Positions 32,186-40,555 of a stretch of 64,000 bases of DNA are shown one piece after another. The position numbers were made by a program, and so were the translations under genes. The stretch covers positions 5,151,472-5,215,471 of the forward strand of contig NZ_PTJS01000001.1 in the NCBI RefSeq assembly GCF_002941025.1, given 5' to 3'. Numbering within the stretch: the first letter of the stretch is position 1; the number at the start of each line of letters is the position of its first letter. Under the pieces are notes generated by a model. The model was not told the origin of the DNA and did not search any database. It saw only the letters and a program-made list of their open reading frames with translations. This DNA comes from Streptomyces sp. QL37 (GTDB taxonomy: Bacteria; Actinomycetota; Actinomycetes; Streptomycetales; Streptomycetaceae).

Positions 32186-32248
32186 GTCACAGGCGCGCGG
32201 GCGCCGATGAGTTTCGGGCATCCCGCCGGTCTCCCTGGTGTGGATGCC

Positions 32249-32551
32249 ATGACTCCGAACGCCCTCGTCCTCACCGGCCGCGTCACCCGCGCCGATGTGC
32301 CGGGCCTCTGCGCCCGGCTGGAGGCGCTGCTGAGCGGCGCCCCGGAGGCCGCCGCGGTGGACTGCGACGTGGGCGGGGTCGTGCGCCCGGACCTGGCCCT
32401 GGTCGAGGCCGTCGCCCGGCTGGGGCTCGTCGCACGTCGCGCCGGGGGCGTCGAGCTGCGGCTGCGCAACGTCCCCGCCGAACTCGGGGCGCTGCTCGAC
32501 CTGGTGGGGCTCGGCGACGTGGTGGGCAACATCCGGGCGATCCCGGAGTGA
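32249..32551 (+). CDS. STAS-domain protein
   Basis: A ~100-residue single STAS domain (LVLTGRVTRADVPGLCARLEALL, AAVDCDVGGVV, LALVEAVARLGLVARRAGGVELRLRNVP), the fold of anti-sigma-factor antagonists. The usual phosphorylatable Ser of SpoIIAA-like proteins is replaced by Gly-Gly in this stretch, so regulation by phosphorylation is doubtful. ATG 32249 is chosen as giving a normal STAS N-terminus; ATG 32207 is an alternative 14 codons upstream, neither with a strong ribosome site. It converges on an ECF sigma factor operon, which may or may not be a partner. Confidence 0.7.
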   Translation: MTPNALVLTGRVTRADVPGLCARLEALLSGAPEAAAVDCDVGGVVRPDLALVEAVARLGLVARRAGGVELRLRNVPAELGALLDLVGLGDVVGNIRAIPE

Positions 32552-32558
32552 ACGGCGC

Positions 32559-32861
32559 TCAGCGGGCCGTGGCGCGGTCGCGGATCACGAGGGTCGCGCA
32601 GTCGACCTGCACGGCACGCCCGTCCCTGATCGCGTCCGGCACCTTCGCGGTCGACAACGGGTCGCTGCTCTCCGTAGGCGACGGTGTCGGGCACGAACCC
32701 TCCGGCTGCGGACCGGGCTCCGGGTTGCCGCCCGTCACGCCGGCCGTGGGGGTGGGCCCCGGCCCCGCCGTGGCGGACGGCTCGCCCAGCCACAGCGTCG
32801 CCGCCCAGCCACCCGCCACCAACAGGACCCAGCCGATCACCACAGGGCGTGTCACCCTCAC
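32559..32861 (-). CDS. Small single-pass membrane protein, coupled to ECF sigma gene
   Basis: A ~100-residue protein with one membrane helix (VVIGWVLLVAGGWAATLWLG) near the N-terminus, then a Pro/Gly/Ser-rich outside segment with two cysteines and a short conserved-looking end (AVQVDCATLVIRDRA). GTG 32861 overlaps the stop of the ECF sigma gene by four bases, so the two are translationally coupled. It is in the position of an anti-sigma factor, but has no zinc-binding anti-sigma or RskA-like motif. I do not assign a function. Confidence 0.6.
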   Translation of the reverse strand: MRVTRPVVIGWVLLVAGGWAATLWLGEPSATAGPGPTPTAGVTGGNPEPGPQPEGSCPTPSPTESSDPLSTAKVPDAIRDGRAVQVDCATLVIRDRATAR

Positions 32862-33844
32862 GCGTCGGCCTCCAGGTGGTCCGGCAGCCCGAACAGCGGG
32901 AACCAGCGCGGGGTGTCCAGGAAGCAGTGCATTCCCGTGATGGCACCGTCCGAGATGTCGATGACCTGCACCGCCCACGGGACGAACCCCGGCCCGTCCG
33001 GATTCGGCTTGTAGTGCGCGAAGGCCGGGGAGCCGTTGGCCTCGGTCGCCACCAGCCGGGAACCCGCGCAGCTCGCGCCGATGCTGAGCATGAAGCCGGT
33101 GATGTCGTCGTGCCCCTGGAGCCAGAGGTCGAACGGCGGCATGGTCATCACGGCGTCCTCATGGAGCAGCGCCGTCAGCGCCGCCATGTCGTAACCCTCG
33201 AACGCCGCCACATAGCGGTCCAGCAGCTTGCGCTGCTCGTCGTCCAGCGGATTCGCGGTGTCCGGTGCCGTGGTCTCCGTGTCGGACAGCGTCGCCCGCG
33301 CACGCTGGAGGGCGCTGTTGACCGAGGCGACGGAGGTGTCGAGCAGCTCGGCGACCTCGCTCGCCTTCCACGCCAGGACCTCGCGCAGGATCAGCACCGC
33401 ACGCTGCTTGGGCGGCAGATGCTGGAGTGCGGCGACGAACGCGAGGCGCACCGACTCACGGGCCACGGCCGCCTCCGCCGGGTCGGCCACCGAGGGCAGG
33501 ATGCGGCCGTCCGGCATCGGCTCCAGCCAGGTGTTCTCGGGGAGGGGGTTCAGCGCGGCCTGGGCCAGCGGTGTCGGTCCGGTCAGGTCCACCGGCCTGG
33601 CCCGCTTGTTGCCCGCGTTCAGCATGTCCAGGCAGACGTTCGTCGCGATGCGGTACAGCCAGGAGCGGAGGGAGGAACGGCCCTCGAACTTGTCGAAGTT
33701 GCGCCAGGCGCGCACCAGCGTGTCCTGGACCGCGTCCTCCGCCTCGAAGGCCGAGCCGAGCATCCGGTAGCAGTAACCCGTCAGCTCGACCCGGTGCCCC
33801 TCCAGGCGGCTGTCGATGTCCGCTGTCGCTGTCTGTTCACTCAT
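32858..33844 (-). CDS. ECF sigma factor with C-terminal SnoaL-like domain
   Basis: A 328-residue extracytoplasmic-function sigma factor. Region 2 is CYRMLGSAFEAEDAVQDTLVRAWRNF with SSLRSWLYRIATN; region 4 is LPPKQRAVLILREVLAWKASEVAELL and SVASVNSALQRAR. Residues ~205-325 form a SnoaL/NTF2-like domain (YVAAFEGYDMAALTALLHEDAVMTMPP), as in the SigG/SigJ-type ECFs where it regulates activity without a classical anti-sigma factor. The inter-domain NTWLEPMPDG fits this group. It is first in a two-gene operon with a small membrane protein. The stress sensed is unknown. Confidence 0.88.
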   Translation of the reverse strand: MSEQTATADIDSRLEGHRVELTGYCYRMLGSAFEAEDAVQDTLVRAWRNFDKFEGRSSLRSWLYRIATNVCLDMLNAGNKRARPVDLTGPTPLAQAALNPLPENTWLEPMPDGRILPSVADPAEAAVARESVRLAFVAALQHLPPKQRAVLILREVLAWKASEVAELLDTSVASVNSALQRARATLSDTETTAPDTANPLDDEQRKLLDRYVAAFEGYDMAALTALLHEDAVMTMPPFDLWLQGHDDITGFMLSIGASCAGSRLVATEANGSPAFAHYKPNPDGPGFVPWAVQVIDISDGAITGMHCFLDTPRWFPLFGLPDHLEADA

Positions 33845-33940
33845 CGCTCACCCCTGTTGCGCTGTGACACCGCTCACTCAGCACTGTGGAAGCTACCGCA
33901 GGGCACTGACAACCGGGGCGGGAAGCGTGGAAACCGCTGC

Positions 33941-34657
33941 TCAGGTGCCGGGCTTGCGTCCGTAGACGAAGACGTCGTCGCCGTTCTTCAGCAGCTTCCA
34001 GTATGACTTCGCGTCCGCGGGGCGCATGTTGACGCAGCCCGCCGATCCAGGGTTGTTGTACATGGACTTGGTGACGGAGTGGAAGGCCTGCCCGCCGTCG
34101 AAGAACTGGGCGTACGGCATGCGGACGTCGTAGAGCGTCGACCAGTGGTCGATGTTGCGCCAGTAGATCTTCTTGGCGCCGGTCCGCGTCTCGTCGCCGT
34201 TACGACCCGTGCGCACCGGCACCGGACCGAACTTCAGCTTGGACCCGTCCTGGATCCAGCTCAGCTGCCTGGTCAGGTCCACGCAGGCGATGCGCCCCTT
34301 GTTCGTGGGGCACTTCTTCGCCTTGTTCGGGGTCTTGCCCGCGGCCTTCTGGGCGGTGATCGTCTTCATCGTGCGCCAGGTGACCGGCCCGGCGTACCCA
34401 ATGTCCGGGGTGATGCCCCTGGCGGTCTGGAACGAGCGGATCGCCTTGCAGTCGGCCGTCGACTGCCGGCCGTCGGCCGTCCGCCCCAGCCACTTCTCGA
34501 CCTGCTTCTGGTACGGCCCGGTGGAGGCCGTGCAGGACGCCGCCTGGGCGGCCGTACCCGTGCCCAGGACCAGGGCCGGCGCGGCCACCAGCCCGGCGAC
34601 GGACAGGACGGCCCCGCGCCGCATCCGTACGCCGCGTATGTTCCCCATGATCGTCAT
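33941..34657 (-). CDS. Secreted L,D-transpeptidase (YkuD domain)
   Basis: A 238-residue exported protein. A signal peptide (RRGAVLSVAGLVAAPALVLG then AAQAAS) is followed by a peptidoglycan-binding-like region (~40-100, CKAIRSFQTARGITPDIGYAGPVT split around it) and a YkuD catalytic domain. The active site is HSVTKSMYNNPGSAGCVNM, with the catalytic Cys preceded by Gly and the conserved His. It would form 3-3 cross-links or remodel peptidoglycan outside the membrane. ATG 34657 with GGGGAG upstream is the start; upstream sequence in the same frame is antisense to the neighbouring MFS gene. Confidence 0.88.
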   Translation of the reverse strand: MTIMGNIRGVRMRRGAVLSVAGLVAAPALVLGTGTAAQAASCTASTGPYQKQVEKWLGRTADGRQSTADCKAIRSFQTARGITPDIGYAGPVTWRTMKTITAQKAAGKTPNKAKKCPTNKGRIACVDLTRQLSWIQDGSKLKFGPVPVRTGRNGDETRTGAKKIYWRNIDHWSTLYDVRMPYAQFFDGGQAFHSVTKSMYNNPGSAGCVNMRPADAKSYWKLLKNGDDVFVYGRKPGT

Positions 34658-34746
34658 GTACGCCTGCTCCCCTTCGCGTTCGCCCGCGGTGTGTGACTCC
34701 GCTTGTTGGACGTGCGTCGGGGAGCTGCGGTTGTGCCGGGAAGGTC

Positions 34747-36051
34747 TCAGTTGTGCACCGGTGCCGGGGCCGCTGCGCGGAGCCGCTCGGTCCGGGCCGC
34801 GCGGGTCCCGAACAGGGTGATCGACAGGACGCCGAGGACCGCCAGGACACCCAGCACGACCGTGCCCGCCCAGCCTCCGGCGTGGAACGCGACGGCACCG
34901 AGCGTGCCGCCCGCGCTGGATCCCAGGTAGTACGCGGACTGGTAGAGCGCTGACGCCTGGGCGCGGCCCGAGGTCGCCGTACGGCTCACCGAGGAGGAGG
35001 CGACCGCGTGCCCGGCGAAGAAGCCCGCCGTGATCAGGACGAGGCCGGCCAGGACGGCGGCCAGCTGGTCGGCCAGGGAGACCAGCAGACCCGCGGCCGT
35101 CGTGGAGACGGCGAGGTAGAGCGCGCCCCGGCGGCCCAGCCGGGCGACCAGCCGGCCCGCGGCGGCGGAGGAGACCGTACCGACGAGGTAGACGAGGAAG
35201 ATCGATCCGACGATGCCCTGCGGGAGGCCGAAGGGCTCCTCGACGAGCCGGTAGCCGATCACGGTGTAGACCGCGCCGAACACCGTCATGAACAGGGCGC
35301 CGATCGCGTACAGCCGGCGGAGCAGCGGGTTGGAGAGGTGACCGGTGACGGTCTTCGCCAGGGCCTTCGGGTTGAGCGAGGCGGGGCTGAAGTGCCGGGC
35401 CTTGGGGATCATGAAGTGGAAGACCACGGCGCAGGCCACGGCGAGCAGCCCGATCGCGCCGAGCGCCACCCGCCAGCCCCACAGCTGGGCGACCCAGCCG
35501 GCGAGGATGCGGCCGCTCATGCCGCCGATGCTGTTGCCCGCCACGAACAGTCCGATCGCGGCCACCAGCGCCTTGGGACGCACCTCCTCGGCCAGATACG
35601 CCATCGCGGAGGCGGGCAGCCCTGCCAGGGCGGCGCCCTGGACCGCGCGCAGCGCGATCAGCCAGCCGAGCGAAGGGGCGAAGGGCACGAGCAGCCCGAT
35701 CACCACGGCGACCGACAGGGAGGCCGTCATCATCTGGCGCCGCCCGAAGCGCTCGGAGAGCGCGCTCAGCGGCAGGACACAGAGGGCCAGGGCACCCGTC
35801 GCCGCCGAGACCGTCCAGCTCGCCTGGCCCGCCGTCGCGCCGAAGGAGGCGGAGACGGAGGGCAGCAGGGCCTGGGTGGAGTAGAGGAGGGCGAAGGTCG
35901 CGATCCCCGCCGCGAAGAGCGCGAGGCTCATCCGGCGGTAACCGGGACCGCCGGGCGTGAGGCGGTCCGGGACGGTCGGGGCGGCGGCGGAGGATGACGG
36001 AACGGCGGCGCCCAGCACGATGGTGGACGCCCCGGTACTGGCAGGAGGCAT
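34747..36051 (-). CDS. MFS transporter (YnfM-like)
   Basis: A 434-residue major facilitator with twelve predicted membrane helices. Typical features are ALLYSTQALLPSVSASFGATAGQASW, the loop motif ALSERFGRRQMM after helix 2, and LVARLGRRGALYLA in the second half. It resembles inner-membrane YnfM/arabinose-efflux-type exporters; the substrate is unknown. It is transcribed divergently from a LysR regulator, with a perfect 10-base inverted repeat between the two, the standard layout for LysR-controlled efflux. Confidence 0.88.
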   Translation of the reverse strand: MPPASTGASTIVLGAAVPSSSAAAPTVPDRLTPGGPGYRRMSLALFAAGIATFALLYSTQALLPSVSASFGATAGQASWTVSAATGALALCVLPLSALSERFGRRQMMTASLSVAVVIGLLVPFAPSLGWLIALRAVQGAALAGLPASAMAYLAEEVRPKALVAAIGLFVAGNSIGGMSGRILAGWVAQLWGWRVALGAIGLLAVACAVVFHFMIPKARHFSPASLNPKALAKTVTGHLSNPLLRRLYAIGALFMTVFGAVYTVIGYRLVEEPFGLPQGIVGSIFLVYLVGTVSSAAAGRLVARLGRRGALYLAVSTTAAGLLVSLADQLAAVLAGLVLITAGFFAGHAVASSSVSRTATSGRAQASALYQSAYYLGSSAGGTLGAVAFHAGGWAGTVVLGVLAVLGVLSITLFGTRAARTERLRAAAPAPVHN

Positions 36052-36071
36052 GCACCGAACGTAGACCGCGC

Positions 36072-36098
36072 GGTTTCATGCGTCCAATGCATGAAACC
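36072..36098. promoter_or_regulatory. LysR-type operator candidate, divergent MFS/LysR region
   Basis: GGTTTCATGC (36072-36081) and GCATGAAACC (36089-36098) are exact inverted repeats around 7 bases. A T-N11-A LysR box lies inside. It sits between the MFS and LysR starts. Confidence 0.6.
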
Positions 36099-36113
36099 CT
36101 CATAATCGTTCCC

Positions 36114-37067
36114 ATGGTGCATCAATACAGCTCACAGCCGCGGCTGTCACCGAGCAGTTACGAAGAAGACATCCGGGCCGTGCTCGCTCCACGCCTCGCG
36201 TACTTCGAGGCGGTGGCCCGCCACGAGCACGTCACCCGTGCCGCACACGAGCTCGGCGTCCCGCAGTCGACGCTGTCGCGGGCCATGGTGAGGCTGGAAC
36301 AGGACCTGGGCGTCGCCCTGTTCGCGCGCAGGGGCCGCACCGTCTCCCTCACCCCCGCGGGCCGCACCTTCCTCGGCTCCGCCGAACGCGCGCTGGCGGA
36401 GGTGGAGAAGGCCGCCGACTCGGTGCGCGCCGACGCCGACCCCACGGCGGGCAAGGTCGCCTTCGGCTTCCTCCACACCATGGGCTCCGAGACGGTGCCC
36501 GCCCTGATTCGCGCCTTCCGCGCCGACCACCCCCGGGTCCGCTTCCAGCTCGTCCAGAACTACGGCGAGGCGATGATCGACCGCCTGCGGGCCGGCGGCC
36601 TCGACCTCTGCCTCACCTCGCCCGTCCCCGACGCCCCGGACCTCGTCGCCATGCGCCTGGACGAGCAGCGGCTCCGCCTCGTCGTCCCCGACGACCACCG
36701 GCTGGCGGGGCGCCGCCGCGTCCGCCTCGCCGAGGCCGCCGACGAAACCTTCGTCACCCTGGAACCCGGCTACGGGCTGCGGCGGATCACGGACGACCTC
36801 TGCGCCGAGGCGGGCTTCACCCCGCGCGTCGCGTTCGAGGGCGAGGAGGCGGAGACCCTGCGCGGCCTGGTCGCGGCCGGGCTCGGGGTGGCGCTGCTGC
36901 CGCCGCCCGCCGTCGCCCGGCCCGGCGTGGTCGAGCTGACGGTGACGGCGCCGCGCGCGGCCCGTGAGATCGGGGTCGCCTGGCTCGACGGCCACCCCGA
37001 CACGCCCCCGGTCGCGGCCTTCAAGCGCTTCCTGTTGTCGCGCCGGGGAAGCCTCCTGCCGGACTGA
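36114..37067 (+). CDS. LysR family transcriptional regulator
   Basis: A 317-residue LysR regulator: N-terminal helix-turn-helix (LAYFEAVARHEHVTRAAHELGVPQSTLSRAM, split over helices) then LGVALFARRGRTVSLTPAG, followed by an effector-binding domain (~105-310). It probably controls the divergent MFS transporter. A CATAAT hexamer (36101-36106) ends seven bases before the ATG at 36114, suggesting a leaderless transcript. The palindrome at 36072-36098 overlaps the -35 area of this promoter, so autoregulation is expected. Confidence 0.9.
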   Translation: MVHQYSSQPRLSPSSYEEDIRAVLAPRLAYFEAVARHEHVTRAAHELGVPQSTLSRAMVRLEQDLGVALFARRGRTVSLTPAGRTFLGSAERALAEVEKAADSVRADADPTAGKVAFGFLHTMGSETVPALIRAFRADHPRVRFQLVQNYGEAMIDRLRAGGLDLCLTSPVPDAPDLVAMRLDEQRLRLVVPDDHRLAGRRRVRLAEAADETFVTLEPGYGLRRITDDLCAEAGFTPRVAFEGEEAETLRGLVAAGLGVALLPPPAVARPGVVELTVTAPRAAREIGVAWLDGHPDTPPVAAFKRFLLSRRGSLLPD

Positions 37068-37082
37068 GCTCCTCGGCAGGAG

Positions 37083-37841
37083 TCAGTGCCGCAGCGACCG
37101 CCCGAAACCCGCCGCGAGCGGCATCCGCAGCCCCAGCGGCGGCGGAGCGGCGAACGCGTCGGCGACCGGGCGCGCGTAGGACCGGGCGAACAGCGAGCCC
37201 CGTATGAAGTCCGAAGCCAGCGCCACCACTTCGGACCGGTGCTGGCGCAGGGCGTGCCCGTCCGAGTGGACCTCGAAGCGGCAGGTGTCCCGGTTGGCCT
37301 TCTTGGCCCGCTCGGCCAGCCGGTAGGACAGCTCCGGATTGGTCCGCGCGTCGTTCGTGCCGTGGACGATCAGCACCCGTCGGCCCGCCAGATGTTTCAC
37401 CGGTTCGGATTCCGGGCCGGTGTCCTCCGGAAGCCAGGGGGCCATCGCCAGCACCGAGTTGACGGCCGTGTGCCCGGCGCCGCGCAGCGCGGCCCGGCCC
37501 CCCATGCCGTGCCCGACGAGGCACACGGGGATGTCGCCGTAGCGGCGTACGACCTCGTCGGCCGCCCAGTGGGCGTCGGCCGCAGGATCCGCGTCGGCGT
37601 TCCACCCCCGGGTGCGGTAACGCACCACGTGCACCGCGAGCCCGTCCTCCTGGCCGGCGCGGGCCAGCGTCCGGGCGAACGGCAGCTGTGCCGCGTACGA
37701 GAAGGTGGACGGACGGCGCCGTGAATCGGTCTCGCCGTCCGGGAGCAGCAGGACCACGCCGCTGACCTCGGGTGCTGCTCCGGCCGTGAGGACGGCCCGT
37801 CCCAGCCTGGCGGCAGGCAGGGGAAGTGCGCGCTGTGCCAT
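37083..37841 (-). CDS. Alpha/beta-hydrolase fold protein lacking the Ser nucleophile
   Basis: A 252-residue alpha/beta-hydrolase-like protein. The nucleophile elbow reads [13 protein letters not shown], where the expected pattern is G-x-S-x-G; the codon is GGC (Gly) instead of Ser. A His in SDGHALRQH and Asp in [10 protein letters not shown] are in the positions of the other triad members. Without the serine it may bind rather than hydrolyse, or use a different chemistry (dienelactone-hydrolase-like). No signal peptide. It is divergent from adenosine deaminase, whose operator lies between them. Confidence 0.7.
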   Translation of the reverse strand: MAQRALPLPAARLGRAVLTAGAAPEVSGVVLLLPDGETDSRRRPSTFSYAAQLPFARTLARAGQEDGLAVHVVRYRTRGWNADADPAADAHWAADEVVRRYGDIPVCLVGHGMGGRAALRGAGHTAVNSVLAMAPWLPEDTGPESEPVKHLAGRRVLIVHGTNDARTNPELSYRLAERAKKANRDTCRFEVHSDGHALRQHRSEVVALASDFIRGSLFARSYARPVADAFAAPPPLGLRMPLAAGFGRSLRH

Positions 37842-37916
37842 GACAGAACAGTGTCAGAAGGGCAGGTGTATTCCACCTGGCTTCGCGGTCACTGTTACGC
37901 ATCGACAGCCAGCGCT

Positions 37917-37928
37917 CTACGCGCGTAG
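37917..37928. promoter_or_regulatory. Nucleoside-regulon operator (add)
   Basis: Perfect 12-base palindrome CTACGCGCGTAG. It occupies the spacer just upstream of a -10-like TACAGT (37933-37938) that ends six bases before the adenosine deaminase ATG, so binding here should block that leaderless promoter. Confidence 0.7.
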
Positions 37929-37944
37929 GCGCTACAGTGCCCCA

Positions 37945-39099
37945 ATGACGAGCCAGACCCTGAATGTCCCCGGTCCCGACCAGATCCGCCGCGCGCCCAA
38001 GGTGCTGCTCCACGACCATCTCGACGGCGGCCTCCGCCCCGGCACGATCGTCGACCTGGCGCGGGAGCAGGGCTACGACGCCCTGCCCGAGACCGAGCCC
38101 GACAAGCTCGGCCTCTGGTTCCGCGAGGCCGCCGACTCCGGTTCGCTGGAGCGGTATCTGGAGACGTTCGCCCACACCTGCGCCGTCATGCAGACCCGTG
38201 ACGCGCTGTTCCGGGTGGCCATGGAGTGCGCCGAGGACCTCGCCGAGGACGGAGTCGTCTACGCCGAGGTGCGGTACGCGCCCGAGCAGCACCTCACCGC
38301 GGGCCTGTCCCTCGAAGAGGTGGTCGAGGCGGTCAACGAGGGTTTCCGCGAGGGTGAGCGCCGGGCCCGTGCCGCCGGCCACCGCATCCGCGTCGGCGCC
38401 CTCCTCACCGCGATGCGGCACGCAGCCCGCGCGCTGGAGATCGCCGAACTCGCCAACCGCTACCGCGATCTGGGCGTCGTCGGCTTCGACATCGCGGGCG
38501 CCGAGGCGGGTTACCCGCCCACCCGTCACCTGGACGCCTTCGAGTACCTCAAGCGCGAGAACAACCACTTCACCATCCACGCGGGTGAGGCCTTCGGGCT
38601 GCCGTCGATCTGGCAGGCCCTGCAGTGGTGCGGCGCCGACCGGCTCGGCCACGGTGTCCGCATCATCGACGACATCGAGATCGCCGACGACGGCAGTGTG
38701 ACGCTCGGCCGCCTCGCCTCCTACGTACGCGACAAGCGCATTCCGCTGGAGCTCTGCCCGACCTCCAACCTCCAGACCGGTGCCGCGGCCTCGTACGCCG
38801 ACCACCCCATCGGGCTGCTGCGGAAGCTGCATTTCCGCGCCACCGTGAACACGGACAACCGGCTGATGAGCGGGACGAGCATGAGCCGGGAATTCGAGCG
38901 GCTGACCGAGACTTTCGGATACACGCTCGACGACATGCAGTGGTTCACAGTCAATGCGATGAAATCAGCGTTCATTCCTTTCGATGAACGTCTGGCGATG
39001 ATCAATGACGTCGTGAAGCCCGGGTACGCCGAGCTGAAATCCGAGTGGCTCTTCCGTCAGACGGCTGTGACCAGTGCTTCTTCATCAGTCGCGGGCTGA
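37945..39099 (+). CDS. add: Adenosine deaminase
   Basis: A 384-residue adenosine deaminase converting adenosine and deoxyadenosine to inosine and deoxyinosine. Metal and catalytic residues are visible: [12 protein letters not shown] (HxH), [10 protein letters not shown] (His and Glu), DRLGHGVRI (His) and VNTDNRLMS (Asp-Asp-like pair site). Length fits actinobacterial Add. ATG 37945 appears leaderless, directly after a -10 and the perfect operator palindrome. The products go to the purine nucleoside phosphorylase encoded at 52147-52971, whose gene has the same operator. A classical terminator with a T-run follows. Confidence 0.95.
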   Translation: MTSQTLNVPGPDQIRRAPKVLLHDHLDGGLRPGTIVDLAREQGYDALPETEPDKLGLWFREAADSGSLERYLETFAHTCAVMQTRDALFRVAMECAEDLAEDGVVYAEVRYAPEQHLTAGLSLEEVVEAVNEGFREGERRARAAGHRIRVGALLTAMRHAARALEIAELANRYRDLGVVGFDIAGAEAGYPPTRHLDAFEYLKRENNHFTIHAGEAFGLPSIWQALQWCGADRLGHGVRIIDDIEIADDGSVTLGRLASYVRDKRIPLELCPTSNLQTGAAASYADHPIGLLRKLHFRATVNTDNRLMSGTSMSREFERLTETFGYTLDDMQWFTVNAMKSAFIPFDERLAMINDVVKPGYAELKSEWLFRQTAVTSASSSVAG

Positions 39100-39114
39100 G
39101 TAAAGCGAAAAGGG

Positions 39115-39146
39115 AACGGCCGGGATCGCGAGATCCCGGCCGTTTT
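39115..39146 (+). terminator. Rho-independent terminator after add
   Basis: A 13-base perfect stem (39115-39127 with 39132-39144) around GCGA, ending in TTTT. It lies 15 bases after the stop. Confidence 0.8.
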
Positions 39147-39233
39147 CCGTGTCCCGGCATGTTTGCGGGACGGGTGGGGAGATGACTACGTTGCAGAGCC
39201 GCTCACATCCCCTTCCCCAAGGATGAATTTCAC

Positions 39234-39530
39234 ATGAAGCAGTCTGCTGTCAGGACCCTCGGTGTCGCAGCCCTCGGTGCCGCTTTCGCCGCCGCCGGCG
39301 CGGGCAGTGCCTCCGCTGTCGCCGTGCCCGTCGACTCCCTGGCCGGCGCCTTGCCCGCCAATGTCGCGCTCGACTCCGTCACCGACGCGCTGCCCGCCGT
39401 GCAGAAGGCGGCCGGCGGTCTGCTCGACCAGCAGCAGCGTGGCGGCGGCGAGCTCTCGGCCCCCGGCACCAACCTGCTCGGCGGTCTGCCCGCCGGCGGC
39501 CTGACCGGCGTCCTGCCGATCGGCGGCTGA
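39234..39530 (+). CDS. Small secreted protein
   Basis: A 98-residue protein with a clear signal peptide (LGVAALGAAFAAAGAGSASA, cleavage near residue 28) and a low-complexity Gly/Leu/Ala/Pro-rich mature part with no cysteine. It resembles the secreted protein at 45637 in layout: signal peptide followed by short V-D-S/L-P-rich repeats without known domains. CAAGGATG precedes the ATG, and a 16-bp perfect terminator follows. Function unknown. Confidence 0.65.
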   Translation: MKQSAVRTLGVAALGAAFAAAGAGSASAVAVPVDSLAGALPANVALDSVTDALPAVQKAAGGLLDQQQRGGGELSAPGTNLLGGLPAGGLTGVLPIGG

Positions 39531-39545
39531 TTCGCCGCACACGCA

Positions 39546-39582
39546 TGTGGGGCGCACACCCGGACCGGGTGTGCGCCCCACA
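39546..39582 (+). terminator. Terminator hairpin
   Basis: A 16-base perfect stem (TGTGGGGCGCACACCC, 39546-39561, with 39567-39582) and 5-base loop between the secreted-protein gene and the convergent PspC gene. Confidence 0.75.
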
Positions 39583-39605
39583 GCTCTTCCCCGTGGTTCC
39601 GGCGG

Positions 39606-39809
39606 TCACCAGGCCGTCGCGGCCGGGCTCTTCTCCGACGGCAGCAGTGCCCACAGCGCCAGGTAGAGCAGGAACTGGGGGCCGGGGAGGAGGCATGACA
39701 CCAGGAAGATGACGCGCATCGTTCCCGCGGAGGTGCCGAAGCGCCGGGCCAGCGCCGCGCACACCCCACCGATCATGCGTCCCTCACGGGGGCGGACAAG
39801 TGCGGCCAT
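39606..39809 (-). CDS. PspC domain protein
   Basis: A 67-residue PspC-domain protein: VRPREGRMIGGVCAALARRFG followed by a membrane helix (VIFLVSCLLPGPQFLLYLALWALL). PspC modules lie in the membrane and are linked to phage-shock-type envelope stress responses. ATG 39809 is preferred because AAGGAG lies upstream at normal spacing; the in-frame extension further upstream has no such support. Stand-alone gene. Confidence 0.85.
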   Translation of the reverse strand: MAALVRPREGRMIGGVCAALARRFGTSAGTMRVIFLVSCLLPGPQFLLYLALWALLPSEKSPAATAW

Positions 39810-39901
39810 GGTGAGCTCCTTCGCGAACCGTTTCGGGGAGCAGCTCCGTCGTGCTCCCTGTACCTCCATAGTGGCTCCGCGGAGGGGGACAAAGCATCGC
39901 T

Positions 39902-40477
39902 CTACGGTGCGATACCGACCCTGGTAATCGTCGGGGTGGACCCCTGAGGGACCTCACCGCGGAACGACCGGGTTCCGTTCCCGAACCTGGACAGGTCGCC
40001 CGCCCCCGCCCGGTTGCCCCGGCGCAGCCGCGACCGCGACAGCGGGACGACCAGCAGATGGGCCAGCGCGACGCCCGCGGTGTTGAGCAGCAGCGAGTCG
40101 ACGTCGACGACCTGGCCGGGGACCCCCGTCTGCGCCAGCTCGATGGCCATCGAGATCAGGGCGCCCGCCGCGACCGTACGGGCCAGTGAGGCCCACGGGG
40201 AGACGAGCAGCCTGCCGCCGGCCATCGGCAGCAGTATGCCCAGCGGTGCCAGCAGCAGCAGGCCCTCACCGATGCGGCGCACCGCCTCGGCGGTGCCGAG
40301 GGCCAGATCGGCCCTGATGCCGGCGAACGGCTGGAGGTTCGCGGCCGTCATCCAGGGCACGTCCAGCGGGCGCAGCGTCAGCCAGCCGACGAACAGAAGA
40401 TGCGCGAGGAGGAGGGTTACCCCCGCCGCGCGGAAGCGGATGACGGCCGGGCCGTCCGAACTGTGACGCACGTGCAC
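39902..40477 (-). CDS. VanZ-like family membrane protein
   Basis: A ~191-residue membrane protein with four to five hydrophobic helices. The VanZ-like signature is visible: LQPFAGIRADL, EGLLLLAPLGILLP and ALISMAIELAQTGVPGQVVDVDSLLLNTAGVAL (split at the helix ends), with the conserved E-x-x-Q and D-x-D-x-x-x-N. VanZ proteins confer low-level teicoplanin resistance in enterococci; the role of the family in Streptomyces is unknown. Start uncertain among GTG 40477, GTG 40471 and TTG 40480. Confidence 0.8.
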   Translation of the reverse strand: MHVRHSSDGPAVIRFRAAGVTLLLAHLLFVGWLTLRPLDVPWMTAANLQPFAGIRADLALGTAEAVRRIGEGLLLLAPLGILLPMAGGRLLVSPWASLARTVAAGALISMAIELAQTGVPGQVVDVDSLLLNTAGVALAHLLVVPLSRSRLRRGNRAGAGDLSRFGNGTRSFRGEVPQGSTPTITRVGIAP

Positions 40478-40555
40478 CAAGACGCCACGACCGCCCGGAT
40501 CGGTTCCGCCCCCCTCCTCACGACCCCTGTGACGAGCGGCACCCCCGTGCCGGGA

